Of a stretch of 9,705 bases of DNA, positions 1 through 7,009 are shown piece after piece (the stretch's first letter is position 1; each line of letters opens with the position of its first letter). The notes under the pieces were generated by a model, which made no database searches, was not told where the DNA came from, and saw only the letters and a program-made list of their open reading frames with translations. The position numbers were made by a program, and so were the translations under genes. Where the stretch lies: positions 1-9,705 of the forward strand of contig CALCIC010000358.1 in assembly GCA_937907405.1 (NCBI GenBank), written 5' to 3'. Source of the DNA: an uncultured Isosphaeraceae bacterium. GTDB taxonomy: Bacteria > Planctomycetota > Planctomycetia > Isosphaerales > Isosphaeraceae.

Positions 1-1933
1 TAGGCTGATAGCCTACCTTCAGGCTCGACACGTCCACGTCGGGGACCGACGAGACCACTCGACCGCTCACACGGGCGGGCGGAAGGGCGGTCAGCCGGAT
101 CGTTTCGCCGCGAGCGCCGACGATGAAGCCCATGCCTTCCAGGACGCTGCCCGTTGAGCCCGAGTTGCGCCCAGGGGACGTTCCGGTTCCTTCGACTTGG
201 CGCCCGATCTTCAGGGGGCGGCCTTCGGAGCCGACGGTTTCCAGTTTAAGGCCGGCGCCTTCGGCAAAGGCCCCGAACGAGAACGACCCATCCGTGGCGG
301 TCGTCGTCGTGAACAGGTCTTCCAAGGGGCTGCCTGCAACGACCGTCCGCTGAATGTCCGAGTAACTCGATTCGATCAGAGACCTCGACCCGTCCTTCGA
401 GACGAGGTCGGAGCGTCCCACCTTCGTGATCCAGACCTTCACGCCGGACGTCGGCCTGCCGTCGACGTCGAAGAGGACGGCGTTGAAGGGCCGCGGCTTG
501 TCGAGCCGCAGTTTCAGGTCGTGCGGCTCGACCAGGTCATTCGGGGCCCCCGAGAACACCGATGCCGCCAGCCCCTTTTTCCAGGCGACGAGGCAGACCC
601 GGCGCGCGCCGTCTGCCAATGGCCAGGTGAATCGACCTTGGTCGTCGGTCTTCAGAACTTCATGTCCCTTCCTGACCGGATCGGTCGAACCGCCGACGAG
701 GACGGCATCGGGAACGGGAGTACCGTCGGCGCTGAGAACCACGCCTTTCAATTCGCTCGGCGCCGGCCTTTTTTCGCCGGGCGGTTGCGCCGGTTTCGCG
801 GCGGGGGGCGGCTTTGGGTCGTCGACCTTCGGCTGAGGCGCGTCGCCTCGTACGCGGAGGCCGCCGACGCCCAGGGCGACGGTGAGCGCGAGGGAACAGA
901 GCAGTACCGATCGTAAGGGAGACGAGGGGGAGAGCGTGCGCGGCATGTCATCCTCCAGGAGTCGTTCGATGCGGACCAGGACGGTGCGGCGATCGAGGAA
1001 CGGAAGCAAGACGGGTCGGGAGACGGGGATCAGGCGGACGGGGCGCTTCGCCAGGTCGAGGAGCAGGCGGGCGAGGCTCGCGGGGTCGGCGCCGAGCGCG
1101 ACGACCGCCTCGTCGCAGAGCAGCTCGCGCTCGCGGTCGAGCCGGGCGAACAGCCAAAGGGCCAGGGGATGGAAGAAGTACGGCACTCGGATCAACTCTT
1201 GCACGAATTTCGACCAGTCGTCGTATCGCGCCAGATGCGCCAGCTCGTGGAGCAAGCAGGCGCGGCGCTGGGCTTCGGGCCAGTCGTTCCAGTCGGTCGG
1301 GGCGAGGATCAACGGCCGTCGACCGCCGAGCACCACCGGCGACGCCACCCCCGGATGCAACGCCAACCGCGCGGGCCTCGTCGTCCCGAGCCGGGCCCGG
1401 CACTCGTTCAGGAGGCGCCGGGCGTCCTCGCCGGGATCGACGGCCCCACGCCTCATCCTCATCAGCGCCAGGCCGCCGCAGGCAAGCCTCGCCAGCAGGG
1501 CCGACACGGCGATCACCCACGCGCCTACCGCCGCTAGAGTGACGATCCGCCACCAATCGATCGGAGCGGCGACGGGGCGAGACGGCGGGACGTCGACCGC
1601 CGGTCGCGCGGGGGCCGGATTCCCATTCGGGCGAGGCTCGGAAGGATGAGCCGCGATGATCGACGTCGCGGCGAAGTGCTGAGCCGATGCGGGGGCGGGG
1701 GAAGCGGCGAGCGATTCGGCGGCGGCCGGGGAGGCGAAGAGGCCTCCCCAACGCGGGGTGAACGGCAGGACCGCTCCGGCCGCCAGGGCCGAGACGCAGA
1801 GCAGGTGACGGGTCGCGGCCCGTCGCGGCGGCCGAAGCGCGAACCAGACGGCGAGCATCGACAGCACGATCCCCCATCGGATCGAGCCGTCGACCAGGAC
1901 CGCGAGCCAGGAACTGATCCATCGATCGATCAT
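1..1933 (-). CDS. M56 family (BlaR1-like) membrane metalloprotease with C-terminal carboxypeptidase-regulatory-like domains, partial at left edge
   Basis: The frame is open for 644 codons from the ATG at 1933 to the window edge, so the C-terminus is missing. Seen: hydrophobic segments at about residues 18-33, 43-58 and 129-150; a zinc protease motif HELAH at 229-233; a downstream RERELLCDE stretch at 267-275 whose Glu268 suits the third zinc ligand; and a further hydrophobic segment at about 337-357. A Pro/Ala/Lys linker follows, then a carboxypeptidase-regulatory-like beta domain from about 394 (ELKGVVLSADGTPVPDA, later TDDQGRF), a second similar stretch from about 480 and possibly a third from about 620. 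M56 proteins of the BlaR1/MecR1 type sense a signal across the membrane and trigger inactivation of a BlaI-type repressor. No penicillin-binding domain is visible, so the signal is unknown. The ATG overlaps the repressor stop (ATGA) and has a strong GGAGGAGG site 8 nt upstream, inside the repressor gene. The protease family call is firm; the antirepressor role is inferred. Confidence 0.88.
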   Translation of the reverse strand, partial: MIDRWISSWLAVLVDGSIRWGIVLSMLAVWFALRPPRRAATRHLLCVSALAAGAVLPFTPRWGGLFASPAAAESLAASPAPASAQHFAATSIIAAHPSEPRPNGNPAPARPAVDVPPSRPVAAPIDWWRIVTLAAVGAWVIAVSALLARLACGGLALMRMRRGAVDPGEDARRLLNECRARLGTTRPARLALHPGVASPVVLGGRRPLILAPTDWNDWPEAQRRACLLHELAHLARYDDWSKFVQELIRVPYFFHPLALWLFARLDRERELLCDEAVVALGADPASLARLLLDLAKRPVRLIPVSRPVLLPFLDRRTVLVRIERLLEDDMPRTLSPSSPLRSVLLCSLALTVALGVGGLRVRGDAPQPKVDDPKPPPAAKPAQPPGEKRPAPSELKGVVLSADGTPVPDAVLVGGSTDPVRKGHEVLKTDDQGRFTWPLADGARRVCLVAWKKGLAASVFSGAPNDLVEPHDLKLRLDKPRPFNAVLFDVDGRPTSGVKVWITKVGRSDLVSKDGSRSLIESSYSDIQRTVVAGSPLEDLFTTTTATDGSFSFGAFAEGAGLKLETVGSEGRPLKIGRQVEGTGTSPGRNSGSTGSVLEGMGFIVGARGETIRLTALPPARVSGRVVSSVPDVDVSSLKVGYQP

Positions 1934-2364
1934 GACTTGTTCCTCCTCCGCTTGTTCGTGTTCGTCTCGTCCGGATTCGCCTGAGTCCCGCCCGCGCCGC
2001 CGAGCCGGGCCTCGATCGCGCGCAGCTCGTCGGGCGCGAGTTGCTGGGCGTCGACCAGGCCGAGGATCAACTGCTCGGCCGACCCGTGGAAGAACCGCGC
2101 GACGAAGTCCGAGAGCAAGTCGCCGGTGGCCTCCCGACGCGAGACCGCGGCTCGGTACAGATGCGTCACCCCCTGCTTCTCATGGTCGACGAGCCCCGCC
2201 TTCTCCATGTTCTGGAGCAGCCCCAGCACCGTGGTGTAAGGCTGGTCGTCGCCGCGCGGCAGGTGCTCCATCAGCCCGCGCACGGTCTGCGGCCCGTGCT
2301 CCCAGAGCACCTTCAAGACCGCGAACTGCCGCTCCGTAAGCGCCAAGACCTTCCGTCCGGCCAT
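1930..2364 (-). CDS. BlaI/MecI/CopY family transcriptional repressor
   Basis: This is a 144-residue DNA-binding repressor of the BlaI family, which is usually 120-140 residues long. Residues 7-75 form the winged helix: LTERQFAVLKVLWEHGP opens the first helix, PYTTVLGLLQNMEKAGLV matches the family recognition region, and HEKQGVTHLYRAAV is the wing. Residues 83-104 (SDFVARFFHGSAEQLILGLV) resemble the family's dimerisation and cleavage region. The tail is Asn/Lys/Arg-rich. In known systems the dimer blocks its operator until the partner M56 protease causes its inactivation. The ATG at 2364 is preceded by GGGGAGG at 8 nt. An in-frame TTG at 2439 would lengthen the protein but falls on the likely -35 box and lacks a good ribosome site, so I prefer 2364. 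The stop overlaps the start of the M56 gene. The likely target is its own operon; any control of the adjacent VWA genes is unproven. Confidence 0.93.
   Translation of the reverse strand: MAGRKVLALTERQFAVLKVLWEHGPQTVRGLMEHLPRGDDQPYTTVLGLLQNMEKAGLVDHEKQGVTHLYRAAVSRREATGDLLSDFVARFFHGSAEQLILGLVDAQQLAPDELRAIEARLGGAGGTQANPDETNTNKRRRNKS
1942..1949 (-). promoter_or_regulatory. Ribosome binding site of the M56 gene
   Basis: GGAGGAGG lies 8 nt before the ATG at 1933, inside the last codons of the BlaI-family gene. It fixes the start of the protease gene and, with the ATGA overlap, indicates translational coupling of repressor and protease. Confidence 0.7.
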
Positions 2365-2401
2365 CGCACCCGCCTCCCCTCGTTCAGTCCAACTCGTCGC
2401 A

Positions 2402-2439
2402 ACGTACGTATCATTAGGTAGGACGAACGACGAAGTCAA
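2402..2439 (-). promoter_or_regulatory. Candidate promoter and operator of the BlaI-M56 operon
   Basis: In the 100-nt gap upstream of the repressor, reading the minus strand, TTGACT (2439-2434) is a good -35 box. AATGAT (2415-2410), 18 nt on, matches four of six -10 positions. An 8-bp perfect palindrome ACGTACGT (2402-2409) lies next to the -10 box, close to the expected start of transcription, where a BlaI dimer could block it. BlaI operators are dyads, but this one is shorter than the well-studied examples, so the operator is a guess from position and symmetry. Confidence 0.4.
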
Positions 2440-2464
2440 GAGGGAAGGTTTGCAGATCGATCGT

Positions 2465-3073
2465 TCAGACCCAGCCGTGCTTTTTGCGGAGCCACCACTC
2501 GGCGGTCAGGAGGGCGGTGAAGAGGAGGAAGAAGGGCCAGTTGTCCCAGATCCGGTGTTCGGTGGGGCTGACGTACTCGGTGTAGGCGGAGTGGTCCAGA
2601 CCCTTGAGGTACTTGACGAGTTGCTCGGGGGGGACGTTCTCGCCGCTGGTGATCTCGGCGATCTGCTTGGCGAGGGCGAGGTCGGCGGAGGGGTTGTCGA
2701 GTTCGCGGTCCTCCTGATAGACCAGGAACCGCGAGGCGTCGCGGGCGACTTCCTGACCGTTCCGCTTGGCGACGACGGTGACCTTGTAGTCGCCGGTCGC
2801 GCCGGTCGCGGGGTAAGAGCCTTTCCACTCGTCGCCTCGGGTGTAGAGGTCGACGGGTTCGCTGGTGGGGGCGTCCCCCTCGCGTTCGACCTTGGTCTCG
2901 TAGACGACGTCGGTCAGGGGCTCGCCCTTGGAGTTGTGGCCGGTGACGGTCATCTCGACGCTTTGACCGACGCCGACGCGGCGGCGGTCGATGGCGAGCT
3001 TGATCTGGTCGTCCCCCTGGTTCTCCTTGTGTGAGAGCCAGAAGATGACCTGCCTCCAGAACTTGCGATGGCC
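2465..3073 (-). CDS. 3' part of the frameshifted VWA/GATase-like membrane protein gene
   Basis: This frame continues the gene that starts at 4713, shifted by one base. From about 3073 it reads GHRKFWRQVIFWLSHKEN, the usual FWRQ-type continuation of such membrane proteins. An immunoglobulin-like beta region follows (about IKLAIDRRRVGVGQSVEMTV through YKVTVVAKRNG), then a helical stretch with LAKQIAEITSGEN. A C-terminal membrane helix (about PFFLLFTALLTAEWWL) and a short basic cytoplasmic end (RKKHGWV) close it. The 202 residues have no start signal of their own at 3073. The first internal ATG is at 2953, which would give 162 residues but cuts through the first beta strand of the Ig-like region and has no clear ribosome site. 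I therefore read this as the C-terminal part of the upstream protein, not a separate gene, though some annotations would call 2465-2953 a hypothetical protein. Confidence 0.7.
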   Translation of the reverse strand, partial: GHRKFWRQVIFWLSHKENQGDDQIKLAIDRRRVGVGQSVEMTVTGHNSKGEPLTDVVYETKVEREGDAPTSEPVDLYTRGDEWKGSYPATGATGDYKVTVVAKRNGQEVARDASRFLVYQEDRELDNPSADLALAKQIAEITSGENVPPEQLVKYLKGLDHSAYTEYVSPTEHRIWDNWPFFLLFTALLTAEWWLRKKHGWV

Positions 3074-4713
3074 CAGATCCAGGTGTCGCCGCCGTAAGCG
3101 ATGGTGCGGCCCCGGCCGGTCTCCATGGTCAGCATCATGGGTTCGGGGGGGGCCCCGGAGGTCGTGCCGAGGATGTTGGCCAGGGGCTTGGGGGCGCCGA
3201 AGCGGTTGGCGCCTTGAAGCGCCGGCAGGCCCTCCCAGAGCCGGGTCGAGTCCGCGCGGTCGTTCCCGACCTGAAGCAAATAGCTGTTCAGGCCCGACGT
3301 GGTGGGGACGAACCGGACGCCTCCCGGCGGCTCGATCTGGCCGTCTCCGGGGTGGACCTCGACCGGGAGTATGTCGGCCAGCTCAGTGCGTCCCCAGCCG
3401 CCGGGGCCGAAACTGCCGCGGCCGCCGAGCATGATCAGCCCGGCCGCCCCCTTGGAGACGGCCTCGGCCAGAAGCTTGTGCTGAGTTCGGGTCAGGAAGT
3501 CGGCCGACATGTCGCTAACGATGTAGACGTTGTAGCGGCCGGGAGTGAATTCGGCGTCGTCGATCTCCCCCTTGTCGCCGACCGCCGGCCGCTTGATCAC
3601 GACGCCCTCGACCAGGATGTCGCGCGACGTGGCGATCGACCGCATCAAGAACTTGTAGTCCCAGGTGAAGTTGGGCCCCTGGAGGAAGAAGACGTTGAGC
3701 CCTCCGCTCAACACCGTGACGAACGTGCTGATCTCGTTGTTGGAGACGACCAGCTCGCCGTCGAGAGGCGCGACCTTGAGGGTGACCTTCTGATCGCCGG
3801 TCGTCTTGGGGATGTATTCGAGCCCGGTGATCGGAATCAGGTCGGCGCCCTCGGGAACCTTGATTCGGGTCTTGGCCGCGGGGAGGCTCTGGCCTTCCAC
3901 GTACAGCTCGACGTCGAGCTGCTGCCCGGCGTAGCCTCGGGCCGCCACCGAACCCCGGACCTGGAGCTTGTTCTTGACGAAGACGGTCGGCCCCGCATTG
4001 ATCTCGCGGACGGCGACGTCGCGCGAGCCGGCGCCGGCGTTCGGGCTGCCGAAGCCGACGGTGATCACCGGCACCTGCTGGTCGCGCATCCGCCGCGCGG
4101 CGATCAGGGGGTTGACGCCGTTGTTGGAGGCGAAATCCGACAGCACGATCATCCAGGCCGGCCGCTTGTTGCTGTCGGACTGGCGCTTCTCGGCCTCCAT
4201 CATCGCGGTGCCGAGTTGGGTCTCCGGGCCGTCGGGCTCGGGCGCGGCGGTCTCGTCGGGCTTGGGTTCCTCAAGCGTCCGGGCGAACCGATAGCTCTTC
4301 ACCTCCAGGTCGGGCTCAAGCTTCCTGGCGACCTCGAGGGCCTCCTCCAGGGTCTTTTTCGCCGCGGCCGACCGGGTCTGGCCGCTGGCCTCGTCGGCGA
4401 GCAGCATGCTCGTGCTGAAGTCCGTCAGGAAGACGCCCGAGGCCGGCTGCTTCTTCTTCTCCTCGATGATCACCGAGGGTCGAAGCGCCGCCAGCAGACA
4501 AAGCAGGACCGCCGCCAGCCGGAGGCCGAGCGCGACCCATCGCCAACGGGCGCCGGGCCCGCGCAGCTTCTTCGCGTAGGCCCAGACGGTCAGCACGACG
4601 ACGACCAGCGACGCCGCCAGGAGCAGCGGCCAGGGGCCGATCGGATGGAAACTTGCACTGATGCCTTGAAACATGGCGTCGGGCCGACCTGCTGGAGGAG
4701 GAACGATGTCCAT
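2950..4713 (-). CDS. 5' part of a membrane VWA protein with glutamine-amidotransferase-like domain, frameshifted
   Basis: The ORF encodes 587 residues. Two membrane helices (about 28-46 and 60-77) are followed by a VWA domain with DFSTS at 98-102, LGT at 167-169 and SDF at 192-194, which together make a full metal-ion-dependent adhesion site. Beta-rich sequence spans about 230-335. A class I glutamine-amidotransferase-like fold runs from about 338 (GLNVFFLQGPNFTWDYKF) through LIMLGGRGSFGPGGWG, with no catalytic Cys visible, so it is probably structural. After GGDTWIW (ending near 3073) the last 40 residues turn into Ser/Arg/Thr-rich sequence typical of a wrong frame. Joining to the next frame gives about 749 residues with a C-terminal membrane helix. 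The start is uncertain: ATG 4713 has no ribosome site, and ATG 4674 (MFQGISASF) is equally likely because the 13 residues between look non-conserved. It lies 67 nt after the BatA gene, probably in the same operon. If the shift is real, the protein loses its C-terminal anchor. Confidence 0.75.
   Translation of the reverse strand: MDIVPPPAGRPDAMFQGISASFHPIGPWPLLLAASLVVVVLTVWAYAKKLRGPGARWRWVALGLRLAAVLLCLLAALRPSVIIEEKKKQPASGVFLTDFSTSMLLADEASGQTRSAAAKKTLEEALEVARKLEPDLEVKSYRFARTLEEPKPDETAAPEPDGPETQLGTAMMEAEKRQSDSNKRPAWMIVLSDFASNNGVNPLIAARRMRDQQVPVITVGFGSPNAGAGSRDVAVREINAGPTVFVKNKLQVRGSVAARGYAGQQLDVELYVEGQSLPAAKTRIKVPEGADLIPITGLEYIPKTTGDQKVTLKVAPLDGELVVSNNEISTFVTVLSGGLNVFFLQGPNFTWDYKFLMRSIATSRDILVEGVVIKRPAVGDKGEIDDAEFTPGRYNVYIVSDMSADFLTRTQHKLLAEAVSKGAAGLIMLGGRGSFGPGGWGRTELADILPVEVHPGDGQIEPPGGVRFVPTTSGLNSYLLQVGNDRADSTRLWEGLPALQGANRFGAPKPLANILGTTSGAPPEPMMLTMETGRGRTIAYGGDTWIWAIASSGGRSSSGSHTRRTRGTTRSSSPSTAAASASVKASR
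3071..3073 (-). other. Apparent frameshift site, one base lost
   Basis: On the coding strand, ATC TGG GCC ATC in the upstream frame should continue as CAT CGC AAG TTC TGG AGG in the next frame. One missing base in the GGGC run (3074-3071), equivalent to re-reading base 3073, restores a continuous protein. No X-XXY-YYZ slippery heptamer is present, so programmed frameshifting is unlikely. A sequencing or assembly error or a true mutation fits better. Confidence 0.75.
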
Positions 4714-4780
4714 TACGATTGTCGGGCGCCGGACGGAGGGCGTCCAGCCCGTTCCCGATCGACGGCGCGATCCTCGAGAA

Positions 4781-7003
4781 TCAGGCCGCCTGCTTGGCCT
4801 TGCCGGCGTCGACGGCCGCTGCGGGCTCCTTGTAGAACGTGTTGGCCAGGAAGTTCTCGGCGGTGACCAGCAGGAGGATGAGCATCATCAGCCAGGGAAA
4901 GATCTCATGGCCGACGCGGACCACGTCGATCAGTTTTTCCTGCTCGGCGGCGTCGCCGGCCAAAGCGTAGCCGTCCTTGCCGAACATCGCGTCGAGGTCG
5001 GCCGGTTCCAGCCGCGTGAGGAGGTTCTCGGCGCGGGGTGGATTGAGGCTGAAGCCCATCGGCGTCTGCTCGTTGTTCGGCCCCAAAGCAGTCACGGTCC
5101 AATGTCCGAGAAGCTGCGGCGCGAGGATCTTGAGGGGCTCGCCGGCGGCGGGAGGCGACTTCTGATCCCTGGTCTTCTCGTCGGGGGCGGTGATCACGAA
5201 GTTCTGGTATCGGGCGTCGGGCTTGAGGCTCAGGAGCACGTCGTCGCCGGCCTCGAAATTGAGTTGTTCGCTGGCCGAGCCGGCCATGTAGGGGATGGTC
5301 AGGTTCATCAGCACCGGGAACGCCCAGTAGGCGCCGTCGGGGAACTCGTTCCACCGCGCTTGATCTTTGAGATCGGCGCGCCGGGCCAGGGGAGTGGACC
5401 AGAGCAAGACCCGGCCGGGCTTGGCGGTTCGGAAGGTCCGCTCGACGAGCGCCGGCGCGCCGTCGGCGAAGCTCAGGAGGGGGCGGCTCGCCTCGTGCGG
5501 CTTGAGCTTCCAGTAGCGGAACACGGGCATGACGGCGAACTGGGCGTCGAGGTCCTTGGCGAACCGCTCGAAGAGAGGATGGGTGAGGTCGAGGATCTTG
5601 CCGAACGTCATTTCGCCGCCGGGAACGACCGCGGCGTGCGCCTGGTCGAGTTGCGCGGGGAGGACTTGCTGGGCGGTCGGCCCGTTGTAATCGTCGACCT
5701 GGCAGCGGTCGCCCAGGCCGACGACGAGGCCCCCCCCTTCATGGACGTAACCGTTGAGCATTCCCCACGACGCGTTGGAGAGCGTCGCGACGTTGAGCAC
5801 GAAGACGGCGGCGAAGTCCTTGAGCGTGTCGCGATGCCGCGCGACCAGCTCGGCAGGGCGGATCCGTTCGATTTCGAAGCTTGAGAGGGCGCCCGGCGAG
5901 GGATCAAGCGCCGAGGCGACGAAGTCGGCGTCGACGTCCTGATCGGCGATGAGCAGCACCTTGAGCGCCGAGCGGACGCGGAAGCTCAGGTAGCGTTGGT
6001 CGTTGAACTTGAGCGGGTCGGGCGCGCCGGTGAGCCGCAGTTCCACGCGATGGACCTCCCCTTCCTTGAGGTTCGAGGGGGTCGTGAACCGCGCCTCCGC
6101 CTGGCCTCCCGGGGGAATCTCGACCTGCTGATTCCCCTTCTTGACGCCGTCGAGATAGAACTCGACGACCGGGCTGACGGTCTCGGCCCCCTGCGACCGG
6201 ACCACGCCGCGGATTTCCAGAGGCTCGCCCTGCGTCGCGGCGGCCGATGAAAGTTCGAGCTCGTCGATCGAGACGTCCTTGCGATCCTCGGAGCCGATCC
6301 GGAGCACGAACGTGGCGACCTTGGGCGCGGTTTTCGGCTGAGCTTCGGCCTTCCCCTGCTTGAGCCGGTCGAGGCCCTCGGCGGGACGATCCGGGTTCCA
6401 CGACGATCGACTCAGGTCGGTCAGGATGTAGACCTCGCGGCGCGGGCGGTCGCAGTCGGCGACGGCCGGGTACACCTGGCCCGTGGCGACGTTCAGCGCT
6501 CGGTTCACCGGTCGGATGGTCAGGTTGTCGATCCACTTGCGGGCGGCCGACGGCGAGAGCCCCACCGGCGCTCCCGGATCGGCCGAGTTCACCGCGAACA
6601 CCAGGCTCGAATCGGGGATGCGGCTGATGATCTCGCGCGCCCGATCCTTCGCCAGGTCGAGAAGGGTCTTGTCTTTCTCCTTGTAGCTCATCGACAGGCT
6701 GGTGTCGAAGACGAGCCCGAGCGCCGTCGGCACGGATTCGTCCCCCAGCGGCATGTCGGAATGGAGCCGAGGACGGGCCAGCGCCAGCGCCATCAAGGCC
6801 AGGAGCGCCATCCGGGCGGCCAGGAGCAGCCAGTTCTTGATCTTCATCCGCTTCCGCGACTTCTTCTGCCGCTCGCGGATCAACCGGAGCGCGGGGAAGA
6901 TCACGTGCTTGGGGGTCTGCCGCATGAACAGGTGGAGGATCACGGGGATCGCCGCCAGCGCGGCGCCCGCGGCGAGTCCGGCGTGGATGAGCGAGAGTTC
7001 CAT
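4781..7003 (-). CDS. BatA-domain / VWA-domain membrane protein
   Basis: The protein has 740 residues. The N-terminal BatA domain (about 1-80) has a first membrane helix (about 8-26), the cytoplasmic FMRQTPKHVIFPALRLIRE motif, a basic RQKKSRKRMKIKN stretch and a second helix (58-76) ending in ARPRL. A VWA domain follows with DTSLS at 100-104 and LTDLS at 194-198; the usual Thr of the metal site seems replaced in RPVNRALNVA near 165-173. Beta-sandwich sequence and a GATase-like fold come next (about 345-450, LKVLLIADQDVDADFVASAL to GGGLVVGLGD). A C-terminal membrane helix (about 702-718) ends the protein. The large middle part therefore faces outside the cytoplasm. Bat proteins, known from Bacteroides aerotolerance operons, work with MoxR ATPases, though the exact role is not established. 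The ATG lies 6 nt after the DUF58 stop with GAGG 10 nt upstream, so the two are cotranscribed. The architecture matches the next gene, suggesting an ancient duplication. Confidence 0.9.
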   Translation of the reverse strand: MELSLIHAGLAAGAALAAIPVILHLFMRQTPKHVIFPALRLIRERQKKSRKRMKIKNWLLLAARMALLALMALALARPRLHSDMPLGDESVPTALGLVFDTSLSMSYKEKDKTLLDLAKDRAREIISRIPDSSLVFAVNSADPGAPVGLSPSAARKWIDNLTIRPVNRALNVATGQVYPAVADCDRPRREVYILTDLSRSSWNPDRPAEGLDRLKQGKAEAQPKTAPKVATFVLRIGSEDRKDVSIDELELSSAAATQGEPLEIRGVVRSQGAETVSPVVEFYLDGVKKGNQQVEIPPGGQAEARFTTPSNLKEGEVHRVELRLTGAPDPLKFNDQRYLSFRVRSALKVLLIADQDVDADFVASALDPSPGALSSFEIERIRPAELVARHRDTLKDFAAVFVLNVATLSNASWGMLNGYVHEGGGLVVGLGDRCQVDDYNGPTAQQVLPAQLDQAHAAVVPGGEMTFGKILDLTHPLFERFAKDLDAQFAVMPVFRYWKLKPHEASRPLLSFADGAPALVERTFRTAKPGRVLLWSTPLARRADLKDQARWNEFPDGAYWAFPVLMNLTIPYMAGSASEQLNFEAGDDVLLSLKPDARYQNFVITAPDEKTRDQKSPPAAGEPLKILAPQLLGHWTVTALGPNNEQTPMGFSLNPPRAENLLTRLEPADLDAMFGKDGYALAGDAAEQEKLIDVVRVGHEIFPWLMMLILLLVTAENFLANTFYKEPAAAVDAGKAKQAA

Positions 7004-7009
7004 GGAGCG

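Noticed and set aside
948..1922. Minus-strand open frame of 324 codons overlapping the M56 gene
   Set aside because: It is a different frame, Arg/Pro/Gly-rich and without motifs, while the frame starting at 1933 carries HELAH and the other M56 features.
2365..2439. Upstream TTG start for the BlaI-family gene
   Set aside because: The added 25 residues do not resemble the family, the TTG lies on the likely -35 box, and the ATG at 2364 has a strong ribosome site.
1921..2463. Short GATCGATC-type repeats near 1921-1932 and 2454-2463
   Set aside because: They are short, self-complementary words expected often in this base composition, and one lies within coding sequence.
3071..3075. Programmed -1 ribosomal frameshift in the VWA/GATase-like gene
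   Set aside because: The codons around the shift (TGG GCC) do not form an X-XXY-YYZ slippery heptamer, and I see no reason for a ribosome to shift there.
3214..4866. Plus-strand open frame of 550 codons
   Set aside because: It is exactly antisense to the VWA/GATase-like gene, is rich in Arg/Gly/Asp/Leu repeats typical of mirrored high-GC codons and shows no family motif. The same holds for long plus-strand frames at 4673-5884, 6761-7987 and 7704-9188.
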